Source: JAGNGI01 sp035448825 (lineage in GTDB: Bacteria > Fidelibacterota > UBA2242). From it: a stretch of DNA of 58,931 nt. This document shows positions 36,336 through 44,536 of this stretch, piece by piece; position 1 is the stretch's first letter, and every line of letters starts with the position of its first letter. Position numbers and translations under genes: made by a program. The notes below the pieces were generated by a model, which saw nothing but the letters and a program-made list of their open reading frames with translations, made no database searches and had not been told where the DNA came from. The DNA is taken from positions 1-58,931 of the forward strand of contig DAOTJS010000015.1 in assembly GCA_035448825.1 (NCBI GenBank). The letters are read 5' to 3'.

Positions 36336-37373
36336 ATGACAGACCAACAGTGGGAAATACTAAAGAAAATAATCAATGGCGAAAAAATGGAACCTTTGCC
36401 GATCGGATTTATTGCTGACAGCCCCTGGTTGCCCGGCTGGTACGGTATCAAAATTCTCGACTATTTTTCCAATGACGAATTGTGGTTGAAAGCCAATCTG
36501 AAAGCCATTCAAGAATTTCCGGATATTATGTTTTTGCCGGGGTTTTGGTCGGAATTCGGAATGTGCACCGAGCCCTCGGCTTTTGGAGCGCGTTGTCGGT
36601 TTCCGCAAAATGAATTTCCGCATGCTCACCCCGTTATCAAATCGCCCGACGAGATTAATGCGCTGGTTGTGCCCGAACCGGAAGCCGACGGCTTATTGCC
36701 GTTCGTCCTGAATCGCCTCAAATTAGCCCAGCCGCATATCGAAAATGCCGGTCACAAAATCCGGTTCGCCGTAGCGCGAGGTCCATTGAACATTGCCAGT
36801 TTTTTAATGGGCACCACTGAGTTTTTAATGGCAATGTTGACGAGCCCGGAATTGGTCGAAACATTAATGGAAAAGATAACCGCCTTTCTGAAAAATTGGC
36901 TGAAGCTACAGCGGGATACATTCAGCACGATAGACGGTATTTTTCTACTGGATGACATCATCGGTTTTATCGGCGAGCAGGAATTTCGCCAATTTGGATT
37001 GCCTTATTTTAAAGAGTTGTTCGATGCCGACGTGTCGGTGAAATTTCTGCACAATGACGCTCAATGCCGGGTTTCCGTGCCATTTTTACCGGAGATAGGT
37101 GTCAACTTGTTTAATATGGGATTTGATGTCAGCCTGAATGATATCAAAATTTGGACTAATAACCAGGTGACTCTGCTCGGCAATATCCCGCCGCGCGATG
37201 TGCTGGCGAATGGGAAACCGGAAGATGTCGTCAAAAGCGTAACCGAGTTACTGGATTCACTGGAAGATAAATCCCGGGTGATATTATCCTGTGGAGGTGG
37301 CTTGCCACCGGGAGTAAGTACGGAAAATCTGAGAGCTTTTATCGAGACGGTGAAAAAGTATTCGCACAAATAA
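36336..37373 (+). CDS. Uroporphyrinogen decarboxylase-like (URO-D/methyltransferase superfamily) protein
   Basis: A 345-residue cytoplasmic protein (no signal peptide; GAGGA site upstream) of the URO-D superfamily, which includes haem-pathway decarboxylases and cobamide-dependent methyltransferases (MtaA/MtbA). Features: LPGFWSEFGMCTEPSAFG near residue 70, ARGPLNIASFLMG ~150, and the C-terminal LLGNIPPRDVLANGKPEDV with Cys319 in LSCGGGLPPG. The zinc motif His-x-Cys of methyltransferases is incomplete: His239 is followed by NDAQC. It is embedded 19 bp after GH43 in an alpha-glucuronidase operon, so haem synthesis is unlikely. A role with the methyl ether of 4-O-methyl-glucuronate is a speculative possibility. 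No corrinoid protein gene is in the window. Confidence 0.8.
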   Translation: MTDQQWEILKKIINGEKMEPLPIGFIADSPWLPGWYGIKILDYFSNDELWLKANLKAIQEFPDIMFLPGFWSEFGMCTEPSAFGARCRFPQNEFPHAHPVIKSPDEINALVVPEPEADGLLPFVLNRLKLAQPHIENAGHKIRFAVARGPLNIASFLMGTTEFLMAMLTSPELVETLMEKITAFLKNWLKLQRDTFSTIDGIFLLDDIIGFIGEQEFRQFGLPYFKELFDADVSVKFLHNDAQCRVSVPFLPEIGVNLFNMGFDVSLNDIKIWTNNQVTLLGNIPPRDVLANGKPEDVVKSVTELLDSLEDKSRVILSCGGGLPPGVSTENLRAFIETVKKYSHK

Positions 37374-37438
37374 ATTATCACACTTGATTTATCCTAAGCT
37401 GGTAGGATGCTGCATCTAATTTTAAATTATGAGTCCTA

Positions 37439-38713
37439 ATGAGTAAACGTTTTAATATTAGGTTTTTAAATTGGCAATCACCTTTTATTTTGGGAGTTGT
37501 AATTGCATTTTTTGCAATATCAGTCCGCTTTTTGCTAGCCGCTGAAACGGTTGATTCAGAAAAAGCCATCCGAAAAATTGCCGACAATGTTCTGAAGGAT
37601 GCCACCTTTAATTTTATTGATCAAGAAACCGGTATACGTTATTCTTCAACGGCCAATGCCCCGCCCGGAGTCCGGTTGGTTCCGGAAAGTCGCTACAACG
37701 ATTGGCGCTACTGGAATGGCGTTTTGAATATCGCTATGCTCAGGATGGGCGAAATGCTGAAGGAGCCGGCTTATACCGAATTTGCTGTCCGGAATGTCGC
37801 CTTTAGCTTTGACAATTATGGCTACTTCGAAGAACATTATACCAATGAAAATAAATGGGAATACCCTTTTGGTCAGTTGTTTATTATGGAAGAGCTCGAT
37901 GATTGCGGGGCGATGGGGGCTAGCGTCATCGAGGTAATGAGTTACGATCCGCAAGAACGCTATCTCAATTATATTGATAAAGCGGCGGCGCATATTTTAA
38001 CCCGCCAGAGTCGGTTGGAAGATGGCACGCTCGTGAGAACTTTTCCGCGGAAATATACTCTCTGGGCGGATGATTTATATATGGCTAATTCCTTTCTCTG
38101 TCGGATGAGTAAAGTGACCGAACGTTCCTGGCAGACTATCGGAATAGACGACGCCGCCCGTCAGGTGATCCATTTTCATAAATACCTGTTCGATCCAAAA
38201 GCCAGGCTAATGTATCACAACTGGTATTCGGATACCGGAAAACCGGGAGTTGCTTTCTGGGGACGCGCCAACGGTTGGGCGATTTTGGCTCAGGTTGAGC
38301 TTTTGGATCAGATCCAGGCCGATTATCCTCAGAGAGACACATTACTGGCATTATTTCGGCGTCATATTGACGGAATTATCCCTTATCAGAGCCAGACCGG
38401 ACTGTGGCATCAATTGCTCGATAAGCCGGATTCATTTCTAGAAACATCCTGCACGGCAATGTTTACGTACGCCATTGCGCGAGGCGTCAATCAAGGCTAT
38501 CTCGAACCCCGCTACAAGTCGTTTGCTTTAAAAGGCTGGCAAGGCGTTTTGACCAAGATTCGCCCGGATGGACAGGTCGAAGGAATCTGTACCGGTACGT
38601 CAACCAGCGACGATCTAAACGATTATTACACTCGCCCGGCGCCACTCAACGACGTGCACGGTATCGGGACGGTCCTAATGGCTGGAATTGAAATAATGCC
38701 ATTGCTTAAATAA
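37439..38713 (+). CDS. GH105/GH88-type unsaturated glycuronyl hydrolase-like protein
   Basis: (Alpha/alpha)6-barrel protein of the YteR/GH105 family, which removes unsaturated uronic acids from oligosaccharides by vinyl-ether hydration. A signal anchor lies at ~15-35 (ILGVVIAFFAISVRFLLA), pointing to the periplasm. Motifs: YNDWRYWNGVLNIAMLRMGE, EELDDCGAMGAS, TLWADDLYMAN (Asp211/Asp212, position of the catalytic Asp), FWGRANGWAIL, GLWHQLLDKPDSFLETSCTAMF, GICTGTSTSDD. Size (424 residues) fits. No uronate lyase is seen nearby, so it may act on aldouronic or pectic contaminants or a related uronyl bond. Last gene of the GH115 operon. Confidence 0.87.
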   Translation: MSKRFNIRFLNWQSPFILGVVIAFFAISVRFLLAAETVDSEKAIRKIADNVLKDATFNFIDQETGIRYSSTANAPPGVRLVPESRYNDWRYWNGVLNIAMLRMGEMLKEPAYTEFAVRNVAFSFDNYGYFEEHYTNENKWEYPFGQLFIMEELDDCGAMGASVIEVMSYDPQERYLNYIDKAAAHILTRQSRLEDGTLVRTFPRKYTLWADDLYMANSFLCRMSKVTERSWQTIGIDDAARQVIHFHKYLFDPKARLMYHNWYSDTGKPGVAFWGRANGWAILAQVELLDQIQADYPQRDTLLALFRRHIDGIIPYQSQTGLWHQLLDKPDSFLETSCTAMFTYAIARGVNQGYLEPRYKSFALKGWQGVLTKIRPDGQVEGICTGTSTSDDLNDYYTRPAPLNDVHGIGTVLMAGIEIMPLLK

Positions 38714-38787
38714 AGCTAAACCAATGAGTTAATGCTTGATGTTTTCCGGAGAGAAATCTATTCTGAATGAGACCTTTAAAATATTTA

Positions 38788-38817
38788 TTGGCAATATTGA
38801 AACGGTTCAATTAAATT
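38788..38817 (+). promoter_or_regulatory. Promoter with LacI-type operator upstream of xylA
   Basis: TTGGCA (38788-38793) and TAAATT (38812-38817) flank the palindrome ATTGAAACGGTTCAAT (38796-38811). The organisation matches the receptor 1 promoter, with one extra spacer base. About 190 bp of AT-rich leader separate it from the xylA start, in which I see no other structure. Confidence 0.72.
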
Positions 38818-39003
38818 TTAACTCGTGATGATAATGGATAATAATATTGCAGAAAAAAATTCACCCCGCTCTACTTTAAATATTATTTTGTGCCAACTTA
38901 ACCTTCAAAATTAGATAGTATGATTTTTTCAATAAATAATCAGTTAGCATTTAATAAAGCTATGGCTCATAAGAAAAGTAAATAAAAAAATAGGAGAATA
39001 ATT

Positions 39004-40344
39004 ATGTCAAAACAGGTCTTGATTGGAACACGGGAATATTTCAAGGGAATCGGTAAAATTCCTTATGAAGGTCCTGAATCGAAAAATCCTCTGGCATTCA
39101 AGTATTATGATGAGAACAGAGTTGTGGCTGGCAAGAAAATGAAAGACCATTTTCGCTTTGCTATTGCTTACTGGCATACATTCTGTAACAATGGTGGAGA
39201 CCCATTTGGAGCGGAAGGTACAGTTGATTTTCCCTGGAATGAGTCTAAAGATCCAATGCAAGCCGCCAAAGATAAACTGGATGCGGCTTTTGAATTTTTC
39301 ACTAAATTAGGCACACCGTTTTATTGTTTCCACGATCGCGATATGGCTCCGGAAGGCAAGAATGTAGTCGAATCCGAGAAGAATCTCAAAGAGCTGGTCA
39401 AAATTGCCAAAGCCAAACAAGAAGAATCCGGTGTAAAATTGCTCTGGGGTACGGCTAATGTATTTGGGAATAAACGCTATACTAACGGCGCCGCCACTAA
39501 TCCTAATTTTTACGTTATTCCTTACGTAGCTGCGCAGGTGAAAGCCGCCATTGATGCGACTATCGAACTCGGCGGAGAAAACTACGTTTTCTGGGGCGGC
39601 CGCGAAGGTTATTACAGTCTGCTCAATACCAATATGAAACGGGAAATCGAGCATATGGCGATGTTTCTGACTAAGGCTCGCGATTATGGTCGAGCGGCTG
39701 GTTTCAAAGGCACCTTTTTGATCGAACCTAAGCCTATGGAGCCGACCAAACACCAGTATGATTTCGACTCGGCTACGGTAATCGGTTTCCTGAACAAATA
39801 CGGTCTTCAGAATGATTTCAAAATCAATATCGAGAATAATCACGCTACTCTGGCTGGACATACTTTTGCGCACGAAGTGCAGACCGCTTGCGATGCCGGC
39901 CTGTTTGGAAGTCTGGATATCAACCAGGGCGATCCTTTTAATGGCTGGGATACGGATGAATTTTTACATAATCTGTATGATGCTACCGAACTAATGCTGG
40001 TTCTTTTGCAGAACGGTGGAATTGGTCACGGCGGTATGAATTTTGATGCCAAGAATCGTCGCAGTTCGACCGATTTGGAAGATATTTTCATCGGGCACAT
40101 TTACTCGATGGATACTCTAGCGCGTGGATTACTGATTGCCAATGATATTCTGGAAAAATCGGATTATCTCAAGATGAAAAAAGAACGCTACAGTAGTTTT
40201 GATTCCGGCGACGGTGCTCGTTTCGAGAAAGGTGAATTAGGCCTCGTCGAACTGGCGAAAATCGCCGAAGAAATTGGCGAACCCAAAATGATCAGCGGCA
40301 AACAAGAATTGTACGAAAGCCTGATCAATCAGTATATTCGCTGA
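39004..40344 (+). CDS. xylA: Xylose isomerase
   Basis: Cytoplasmic class II xylose isomerase converting D-xylose to D-xylulose. 446 residues, start supported by TAGGAGAA upstream. Family motifs: YCFHDRDMAPEG with His110 and Asp113; VFWGGREGY; IEPKP with metal ligand Glu241; NIENNHATLAGH with Glu277 and His280; SLDINQGD with Asp305. These residues are at a constant offset of nine from E. coli XylA His101, Asp104, Glu232, Glu268, His271 and Asp296, so the active site is intact. It is first in the xylA-xylB-epimerase operon and sits behind a LacI-type operator. Confidence 0.98.
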   Translation: MSKQVLIGTREYFKGIGKIPYEGPESKNPLAFKYYDENRVVAGKKMKDHFRFAIAYWHTFCNNGGDPFGAEGTVDFPWNESKDPMQAAKDKLDAAFEFFTKLGTPFYCFHDRDMAPEGKNVVESEKNLKELVKIAKAKQEESGVKLLWGTANVFGNKRYTNGAATNPNFYVIPYVAAQVKAAIDATIELGGENYVFWGGREGYYSLLNTNMKREIEHMAMFLTKARDYGRAAGFKGTFLIEPKPMEPTKHQYDFDSATVIGFLNKYGLQNDFKINIENNHATLAGHTFAHEVQTACDAGLFGSLDINQGDPFNGWDTDEFLHNLYDATELMLVLLQNGGIGHGGMNFDAKNRRSSTDLEDIFIGHIYSMDTLARGLLIANDILEKSDYLKMKKERYSSFDSGDGARFEKGELGLVELAKIAEEIGEPKMISGKQELYESLINQYIR

Positions 40345-40367
40345 ATCTCATAAATAGGAGTAAAACC

Positions 40368-41954
40368 GTGTTTAAATTATTCGCCGGGTTGGATGTTTCG
40401 ACCCAAAGTACCAAACTTGTCATCATTGACCTCGCGGCTAAGAAAGTCGTTTATGTTAATTCGGTTAATTACGATACCGACCTGCCGCACTATAACACAA
40501 AGAACGGCGCTATCCAGGGATTGGGAGAAGGTGTCTCCGAATCTGACCCCCGAATGTGGATAGAAGCGGTTGATCGCGTTTTTGCTAATGCCGTCGCGGC
40601 TGGAATTGATATGTCTCAGATCGGTTGCATTGCGGTTTCCGGCCAACAGCATGGTCTGGTTGCTCTGGATGCGCAGGGCAATTTATCACGACCCACAAGT
40701 AAACTCTGGAACGATTTTTCGACTCTGGAAGAATGTGAAATTCTGACAGAAAAAGTCGGTGGGCTGGAACAGATGATTGCCGAAGTTGGCAATAGCCAGC
40801 GTACTGGATATACTGCGGCGAAAATTTTTCACATGGTGCGCCATGAACCGGAAATTTACCATAAAACGGCTACTCTCTTTCTGGTGCATAATTATATTAA
40901 TTATTATCTGACCGGAGGTGTCCGCGTGATGGAACCGGGTGACACCTCCGGCATGGCACTTTGGAATCCCAAAAATGGTCAGTGGTCGCAGAAAGTCATC
41001 CAGGCTATCGCTCCCGATTTAATGTCCAAATTACCGGAGGTTAAACCTTCCGACCAAACGATTGGATATATTGCTCCCGAATTAGTGGCGAAGTTTGGTT
41101 TTTCGAAAGACTGTCTGATTGATGCCGGTTGCGGAGACAATATGTATGGCGCAGTCGGAACCGGGAATGTCGAACCTGGGATTGTGACCGTCAGCCTTGG
41201 GACAAGCGGAACGGCTTATACATTTATGGAGGAGCCTTACATTGATCCAACGGGAGAAATTGCCGCTTTTTGTGATAGCACCGGCCATTATTTACCTTTG
41301 TTATGTGTATCGAATCTGGCTAACGGGTACAATGAATTCATTAAACTGCATAAAATGACTCACCAGGTCTTCGATAAAATGCTCGATGAAACGCCGCCCG
41401 CTAATAATGGTAAATTACTTATTCCATGGTATGTAGGCGAAAGGACTCCGGACTTGCCGTTAGCTGCACCAATTTATTTCGGTTTTGGATTGGCTGATTT
41501 TACCCAGGCTAATTTAGCGCGCGCTATTATCGAAGGCCATATTCTCAATCTTTATACCGGTTTTAAGCGGATGCCGGTGGAGGTAAAAGAGATTCGCCTG
41601 ACTGGCGGGCTGTCACGGTCTGATACCTGGTGTCAGACTATTGCTGATATTTTCGAAGCTCAGACAGTTCCGGTCGAGGGAGAAGGCGCGGCGCTGGGTG
41701 CGGCTTTGCACGCGGCCTGGACCTGGAGTAAAGCCCAGAATAAAGAAGTAAGTCTTAAAGAATTGGTCAAACCATTTGTAATTTTGGACGAAAAAAGGCG
41801 CAAACAACCAATCGAAGCCAACCTGCTGGTTTATCGGAAATTAAGTGCAATGTTCGAATCTATCAGTTGCCGAATTCGCGGGTTGAAAGGTGATGATCCT
41901 TTCCGTCTCAGAGCGGAACTAATCAAACTCACTAAAACAAAGACGAATAGTTAA
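40368..41954 (+). CDS. xylB: Xylulokinase
   Basis: FGGY-family kinase phosphorylating D-xylulose to xylulose 5-phosphate for the pentose phosphate pathway. GTG start at 40368 with TAGGAG 8 nt upstream; gap to xylA 23 bp. Motifs: FAGLDVSTQSTKLVI (phosphate-binding start), AVSGQQHGLV (substrate), GCGDNMYGAVGTG with presumed base Asp257, TVSLGTSGTAY, and ATP-site LTGGLSRSDTWCQ. 528 residues; slightly longer than E. coli XylB (484), with an extended C-terminus (CRIRGLKGDDPFR) of unknown role. Confidence 0.96.
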   Translation: MFKLFAGLDVSTQSTKLVIIDLAAKKVVYVNSVNYDTDLPHYNTKNGAIQGLGEGVSESDPRMWIEAVDRVFANAVAAGIDMSQIGCIAVSGQQHGLVALDAQGNLSRPTSKLWNDFSTLEECEILTEKVGGLEQMIAEVGNSQRTGYTAAKIFHMVRHEPEIYHKTATLFLVHNYINYYLTGGVRVMEPGDTSGMALWNPKNGQWSQKVIQAIAPDLMSKLPEVKPSDQTIGYIAPELVAKFGFSKDCLIDAGCGDNMYGAVGTGNVEPGIVTVSLGTSGTAYTFMEEPYIDPTGEIAAFCDSTGHYLPLLCVSNLANGYNEFIKLHKMTHQVFDKMLDETPPANNGKLLIPWYVGERTPDLPLAAPIYFGFGLADFTQANLARAIIEGHILNLYTGFKRMPVEVKEIRLTGGLSRSDTWCQTIADIFEAQTVPVEGEGAALGAALHAAWTWSKAQNKEVSLKELVKPFVILDEKRRKQPIEANLLVYRKLSAMFESISCRIRGLKGDDPFRLRAELIKLTKTKTNS

Positions 41955-42001
41955 ACCCAGCAGTTAGCCTTAATTGAAAAAATCAGGAAAACGGAGCGAA
42001 A

Positions 42002-43003
42002 ATGAAAAAGTATAAAATTTCAAATGCTAAAGGAGTTTCGGCGGAAATTATCAGTTACGGAGCTATCGTAGTTTCCTTGACAGCTCCGAATAGAAACGGC
42101 CAGTTAGATGATGTTATTCTGGGATTTGATGACTTAGCCAGTTACGAAAAAGATAATACTTTTCAGGGTGCTATTGTCGGTCGCTATGGCAACCGGATTG
42201 CCGGTGGCAAATTTAGTCTCGACGGGAAAGTTTATCAGCTTAACTTGAATGATGGACCAAATCATCTGCACGGCGGACCGAGAGGTTTTTTCAAAGTAAT
42301 CTGGGATATCGAACAGCTGGATGGCAAATCGGTTCGATTGACTTATGTCAGTCCGGACGGTGAAGAGGGCTATCCCGGGGAAGTAAAAATAACGGTTATT
42401 TATACGATTACCGATGACGATGCTCTGCAAATAGACTATTACGGTACGACCGACCGTCCGACTATTCTAAATCCTACCAGTCACTGCTATTTCAATTTAA
42501 GCGGATCGCCGAAAAATACCATTCTGGATCACGAATTAATGTTGAATGCCGATTACTTTACGCCGATCGATGAATTTTCTATACCTACTGGTGAAATTCG
42601 ACCGGTAGCAGGCACTCCTATGGATTTTCGAAAACCTAAACCGATTGGTCGTGACATCGCGGCTGAATACGAACAGATCAAATTTGGCAAGGGCTATGAT
42701 CACAACTGGGTGATTAACGGTAAGCCCGGCCAGGTACGTCTTGCAGCGACTGTTTATGAATCCAAAAGCGGCAGACTGATGGAATGTCTGACCGATCAAG
42801 CCGGTTTGCAATTCTATTCCGGTAATTTTCTGGACGGCTCAATGATCGGAAAAGGTGGCATTCGCTACAATTACCGCTGTGCTCTCTGTCTGGAAGCGCA
42901 GGCTTTTCCGGATTCGCCTAATAAACCGCATTTTCCATCGGTAGTTCTGCGACCGGGTGAAGAATATCGCCAGACCACCATCTATCGTTTTTCGGTAAGA
43001 TAG
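42002..43003 (+). CDS. galM: Aldose 1-epimerase (mutarotase)
   Basis: Interconverts alpha and beta anomers of aldoses such as xylose or galactose released by the glycosidases. 333 residues, no signal peptide, so cytoplasmic. Motifs: FQGAIVGRYGNRIAGGKF, NHLHGGPRGFF (His88/His90), NPTSHCYFNLSG (His161, general acid) and CLEAQAFPDSPN (Glu298, general base). It lies 47 bp after xylB and ends the operon, followed by a strong terminator. In this context D-xylose is the likely natural substrate, supplying the alpha form preferred by xylose isomerase. Confidence 0.95.
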   Translation: MKKYKISNAKGVSAEIISYGAIVVSLTAPNRNGQLDDVILGFDDLASYEKDNTFQGAIVGRYGNRIAGGKFSLDGKVYQLNLNDGPNHLHGGPRGFFKVIWDIEQLDGKSVRLTYVSPDGEEGYPGEVKITVIYTITDDDALQIDYYGTTDRPTILNPTSHCYFNLSGSPKNTILDHELMLNADYFTPIDEFSIPTGEIRPVAGTPMDFRKPKPIGRDIAAEYEQIKFGKGYDHNWVINGKPGQVRLAATVYESKSGRLMECLTDQAGLQFYSGNFLDGSMIGKGGIRYNYRCALCLEAQAFPDSPNKPHFPSVVLRPGEEYRQTTIYRFSVR

Positions 43004-43055
43004 AAAATATTTAAATATCAATAAACTAATATATTAGCTCAGCCTAAAAGTAAGT

Positions 43056-43097
43056 AAATGTTGTCTTTTACAACTGCTAAAAGACAACATTTTTTAT
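43056..43097 (+). terminator. Rho-independent terminator after the xylA operon
   Basis: A perfect 14-bp stem (43056-43069 and 43079-43092, left arm AAATGTTGTCTTTT), a 9-nt loop and a T-run in the right flank. It lies about 50 bp after the epimerase stop. Confidence 0.9.
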
Positions 43098-43178
43098 AAT
43101 TTTATCTGAATAGAATTTTTATTTTTTCAAGAAACAATTTGATTGATTTTTATAGGTTTCGGAATTTTTCGACGATTA

Positions 43179-43194
43179 ACGAAATATATTTCGT
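43179..43194. promoter_or_regulatory. Perfect 16-bp palindrome, probable regulator binding site
   Basis: ACGAAATATATTTCGT is a perfect inverted repeat between the xylA-operon terminator and the regulator 2 promoter. Its arms (ACGAAAT) differ from the GAAACGRTTC operators, so a different regulator may bind. Confidence 0.5.
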
Positions 43195-43286
43195 AATGAT
43201 TGTGAGTTGAAGTTTTTTCGATAAATTTGAAATGAACCGGAAAACGGAAAATTCTCGACGAGAAAATAAAATTTTAATAATTTTTC

Positions 43287-43334
43287 TTGCATTTTAAAAA
43301 TTGTCATTTAAATTAGGATACAGAAAACGATTTC
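43287..43334 (+). promoter_or_regulatory. Probable promoter and operator of LacI 2/receptor 2 unit
   Basis: TTGCAT (43287-43292) and TAAATT (43309-43314) with a 16-bp spacer form a plausible promoter. The following GAAAACGATTTC (43323-43334) has the near-palindromic, CG-centred form of LacI-family sites and would overlap the transcription start, suggesting autoregulation. Confidence 0.5.
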
Positions 43335-43483
43335 GTAAAAGAGAATTGATGGATTGAAAAGGGATAATGGCTATCGCGGGGTAGGGGAAAATGACCGCCA
43401 GTAGCAAACAAAAATCAGGATTGGTGCGGTATTTTGACCGGTTTCTAATTACTTTAATTATTGTGATTTAGGTAGAGTTAACG

Positions 43484-44536
43484 ATGACAATTAAGGACAT
43501 TGCACGTCTCGCGAATTGTTCGCTCTCGACAGTATCGAAAGCCTTGAACGGCCGGCAGGATGTCAGCGAAGCTACTCGTAAGCGCATTATGCAAATAGCA
43601 GCGGATTATAATTTCACACCCAGTGCTTACGGTAAAGGCTTAAAGAAACAGAAGACCGAAAACATTGGCGTTATATTCTGCCGGGAAACGCGGCCGCTGT
43701 CCGCAAACCCATTCTATTCCCGTGTTCTGGAAGGAATCGAAGCCGAGTTAGTCATCAATAACTATAATTTGGTTTTGCATCTCTTACCGGAAGTATATCG
43801 TGGTGAGTACCCGAAAATGCTTAAAGAGCATACTGTGGATGGCATAATTTTGGCGGGGGTTTTGGATCCAAAATTTGTTGATTTGGTCAAAGAGTCCGGA
43901 ATTCCAATTGTTTTCGTTAATCCCAATTTCGAAATTGAGGGACAAGATCAAATATTCATTGATGATGAGCATGGTGCTTTTCAAGCGATTCAGTATGTTA
44001 TAAGTAAAGGGCATAGGCGGATTGGTTTTGTTTCCGGTGATTTAAATAGAATTAGTTTTAAAAAACGGTACGACGGATATAAAAAGGCATTGGCCTACAA
44101 TAAAATCGAATATGACGATGAAATTGTCCGAACTGGTGGATTGGAAAATGGATATGATCAGGTTACTGCTTTAATGAAATTAAAGAATAGACCGACAGTC
44201 ATTTTCTGCACTAATGACCTTAATGCAATTTTTGGCTATAAAGCGATTGAAGACTTAGGCTATCGAATTCCGCAAGATATAAGTATCATTGGATTTGATG
44301 ATATTGATCTGGCGAAAATATCGAATCCACCTTTAACAACTGTGAGAGTCTATAAGGAGGAGATGGGATCAATCGCCGTGAGAATATTATTGGAGAAGAT
44401 TAATAAAACTGGTCATAAGCCTGTTACGACTCTTTTACCGGTAAGAATAATGGAACGTGATTCAGTTAGAGATCTTAACAATCCCGAAGATAGCGTTAGA
44501 CATATAGAAACCAAGCAAGATGTGGAGTTAGTATGA
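43484..44536 (+). CDS. LacI-family transcriptional regulator 2
   Basis: DNA-binding repressor. The N-terminal helix-turn-helix is canonical: MTIKDIARLANCSLSTVSKALNGRQDVSEATRKRI; the hinge reads FTPSAYGKGLKKQ. Effector domain ~60-340 (IGVIFCRETRPLSANPFYSRVLEGIE, HRRIGFVSGD, DISIIGFDDIDLAKISNPPLTTV). 350 residues. Its stop overlaps the start of TonB receptor 2 by 4 bp (ATGA), so the two are translationally coupled and the regulator probably controls its own unit in response to the sugar handled by that receptor. Confidence 0.92.
   Translation: MTIKDIARLANCSLSTVSKALNGRQDVSEATRKRIMQIAADYNFTPSAYGKGLKKQKTENIGVIFCRETRPLSANPFYSRVLEGIEAELVINNYNLVLHLLPEVYRGEYPKMLKEHTVDGIILAGVLDPKFVDLVKESGIPIVFVNPNFEIEGQDQIFIDDEHGAFQAIQYVISKGHRRIGFVSGDLNRISFKKRYDGYKKALAYNKIEYDDEIVRTGGLENGYDQVTALMKLKNRPTVIFCTNDLNAIFGYKAIEDLGYRIPQDISIIGFDDIDLAKISNPPLTTVRVYKEEMGSIAVRILLEKINKTGHKPVTTLLPVRIMERDSVRDLNNPEDSVRHIETKQDVELV

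Larger units (their letters stand above)
43098..43483. other. Regulatory gap upstream of LacI 2 and receptor 2
   Basis: About 390 bp with a perfect 16-bp palindrome ACGAAATATATTTCGT (43179-43194), a small inverted repeat TTCTC-GAC-GAGAA (43252-43264), a likely promoter and an operator-like GAAAACGATTTC (43323-43334). The last ~150 bp before the gene shows nothing further that I recognise. Confidence 0.6.

Noticed and set aside
36336..37373. Haem-pathway uroporphyrinogen decarboxylase (hemE)
   Set aside because: Sequence motifs and operon context fit the wider superfamily; no other haem genes are present and typical HemE N-terminal Arg-rich motifs are not seen.
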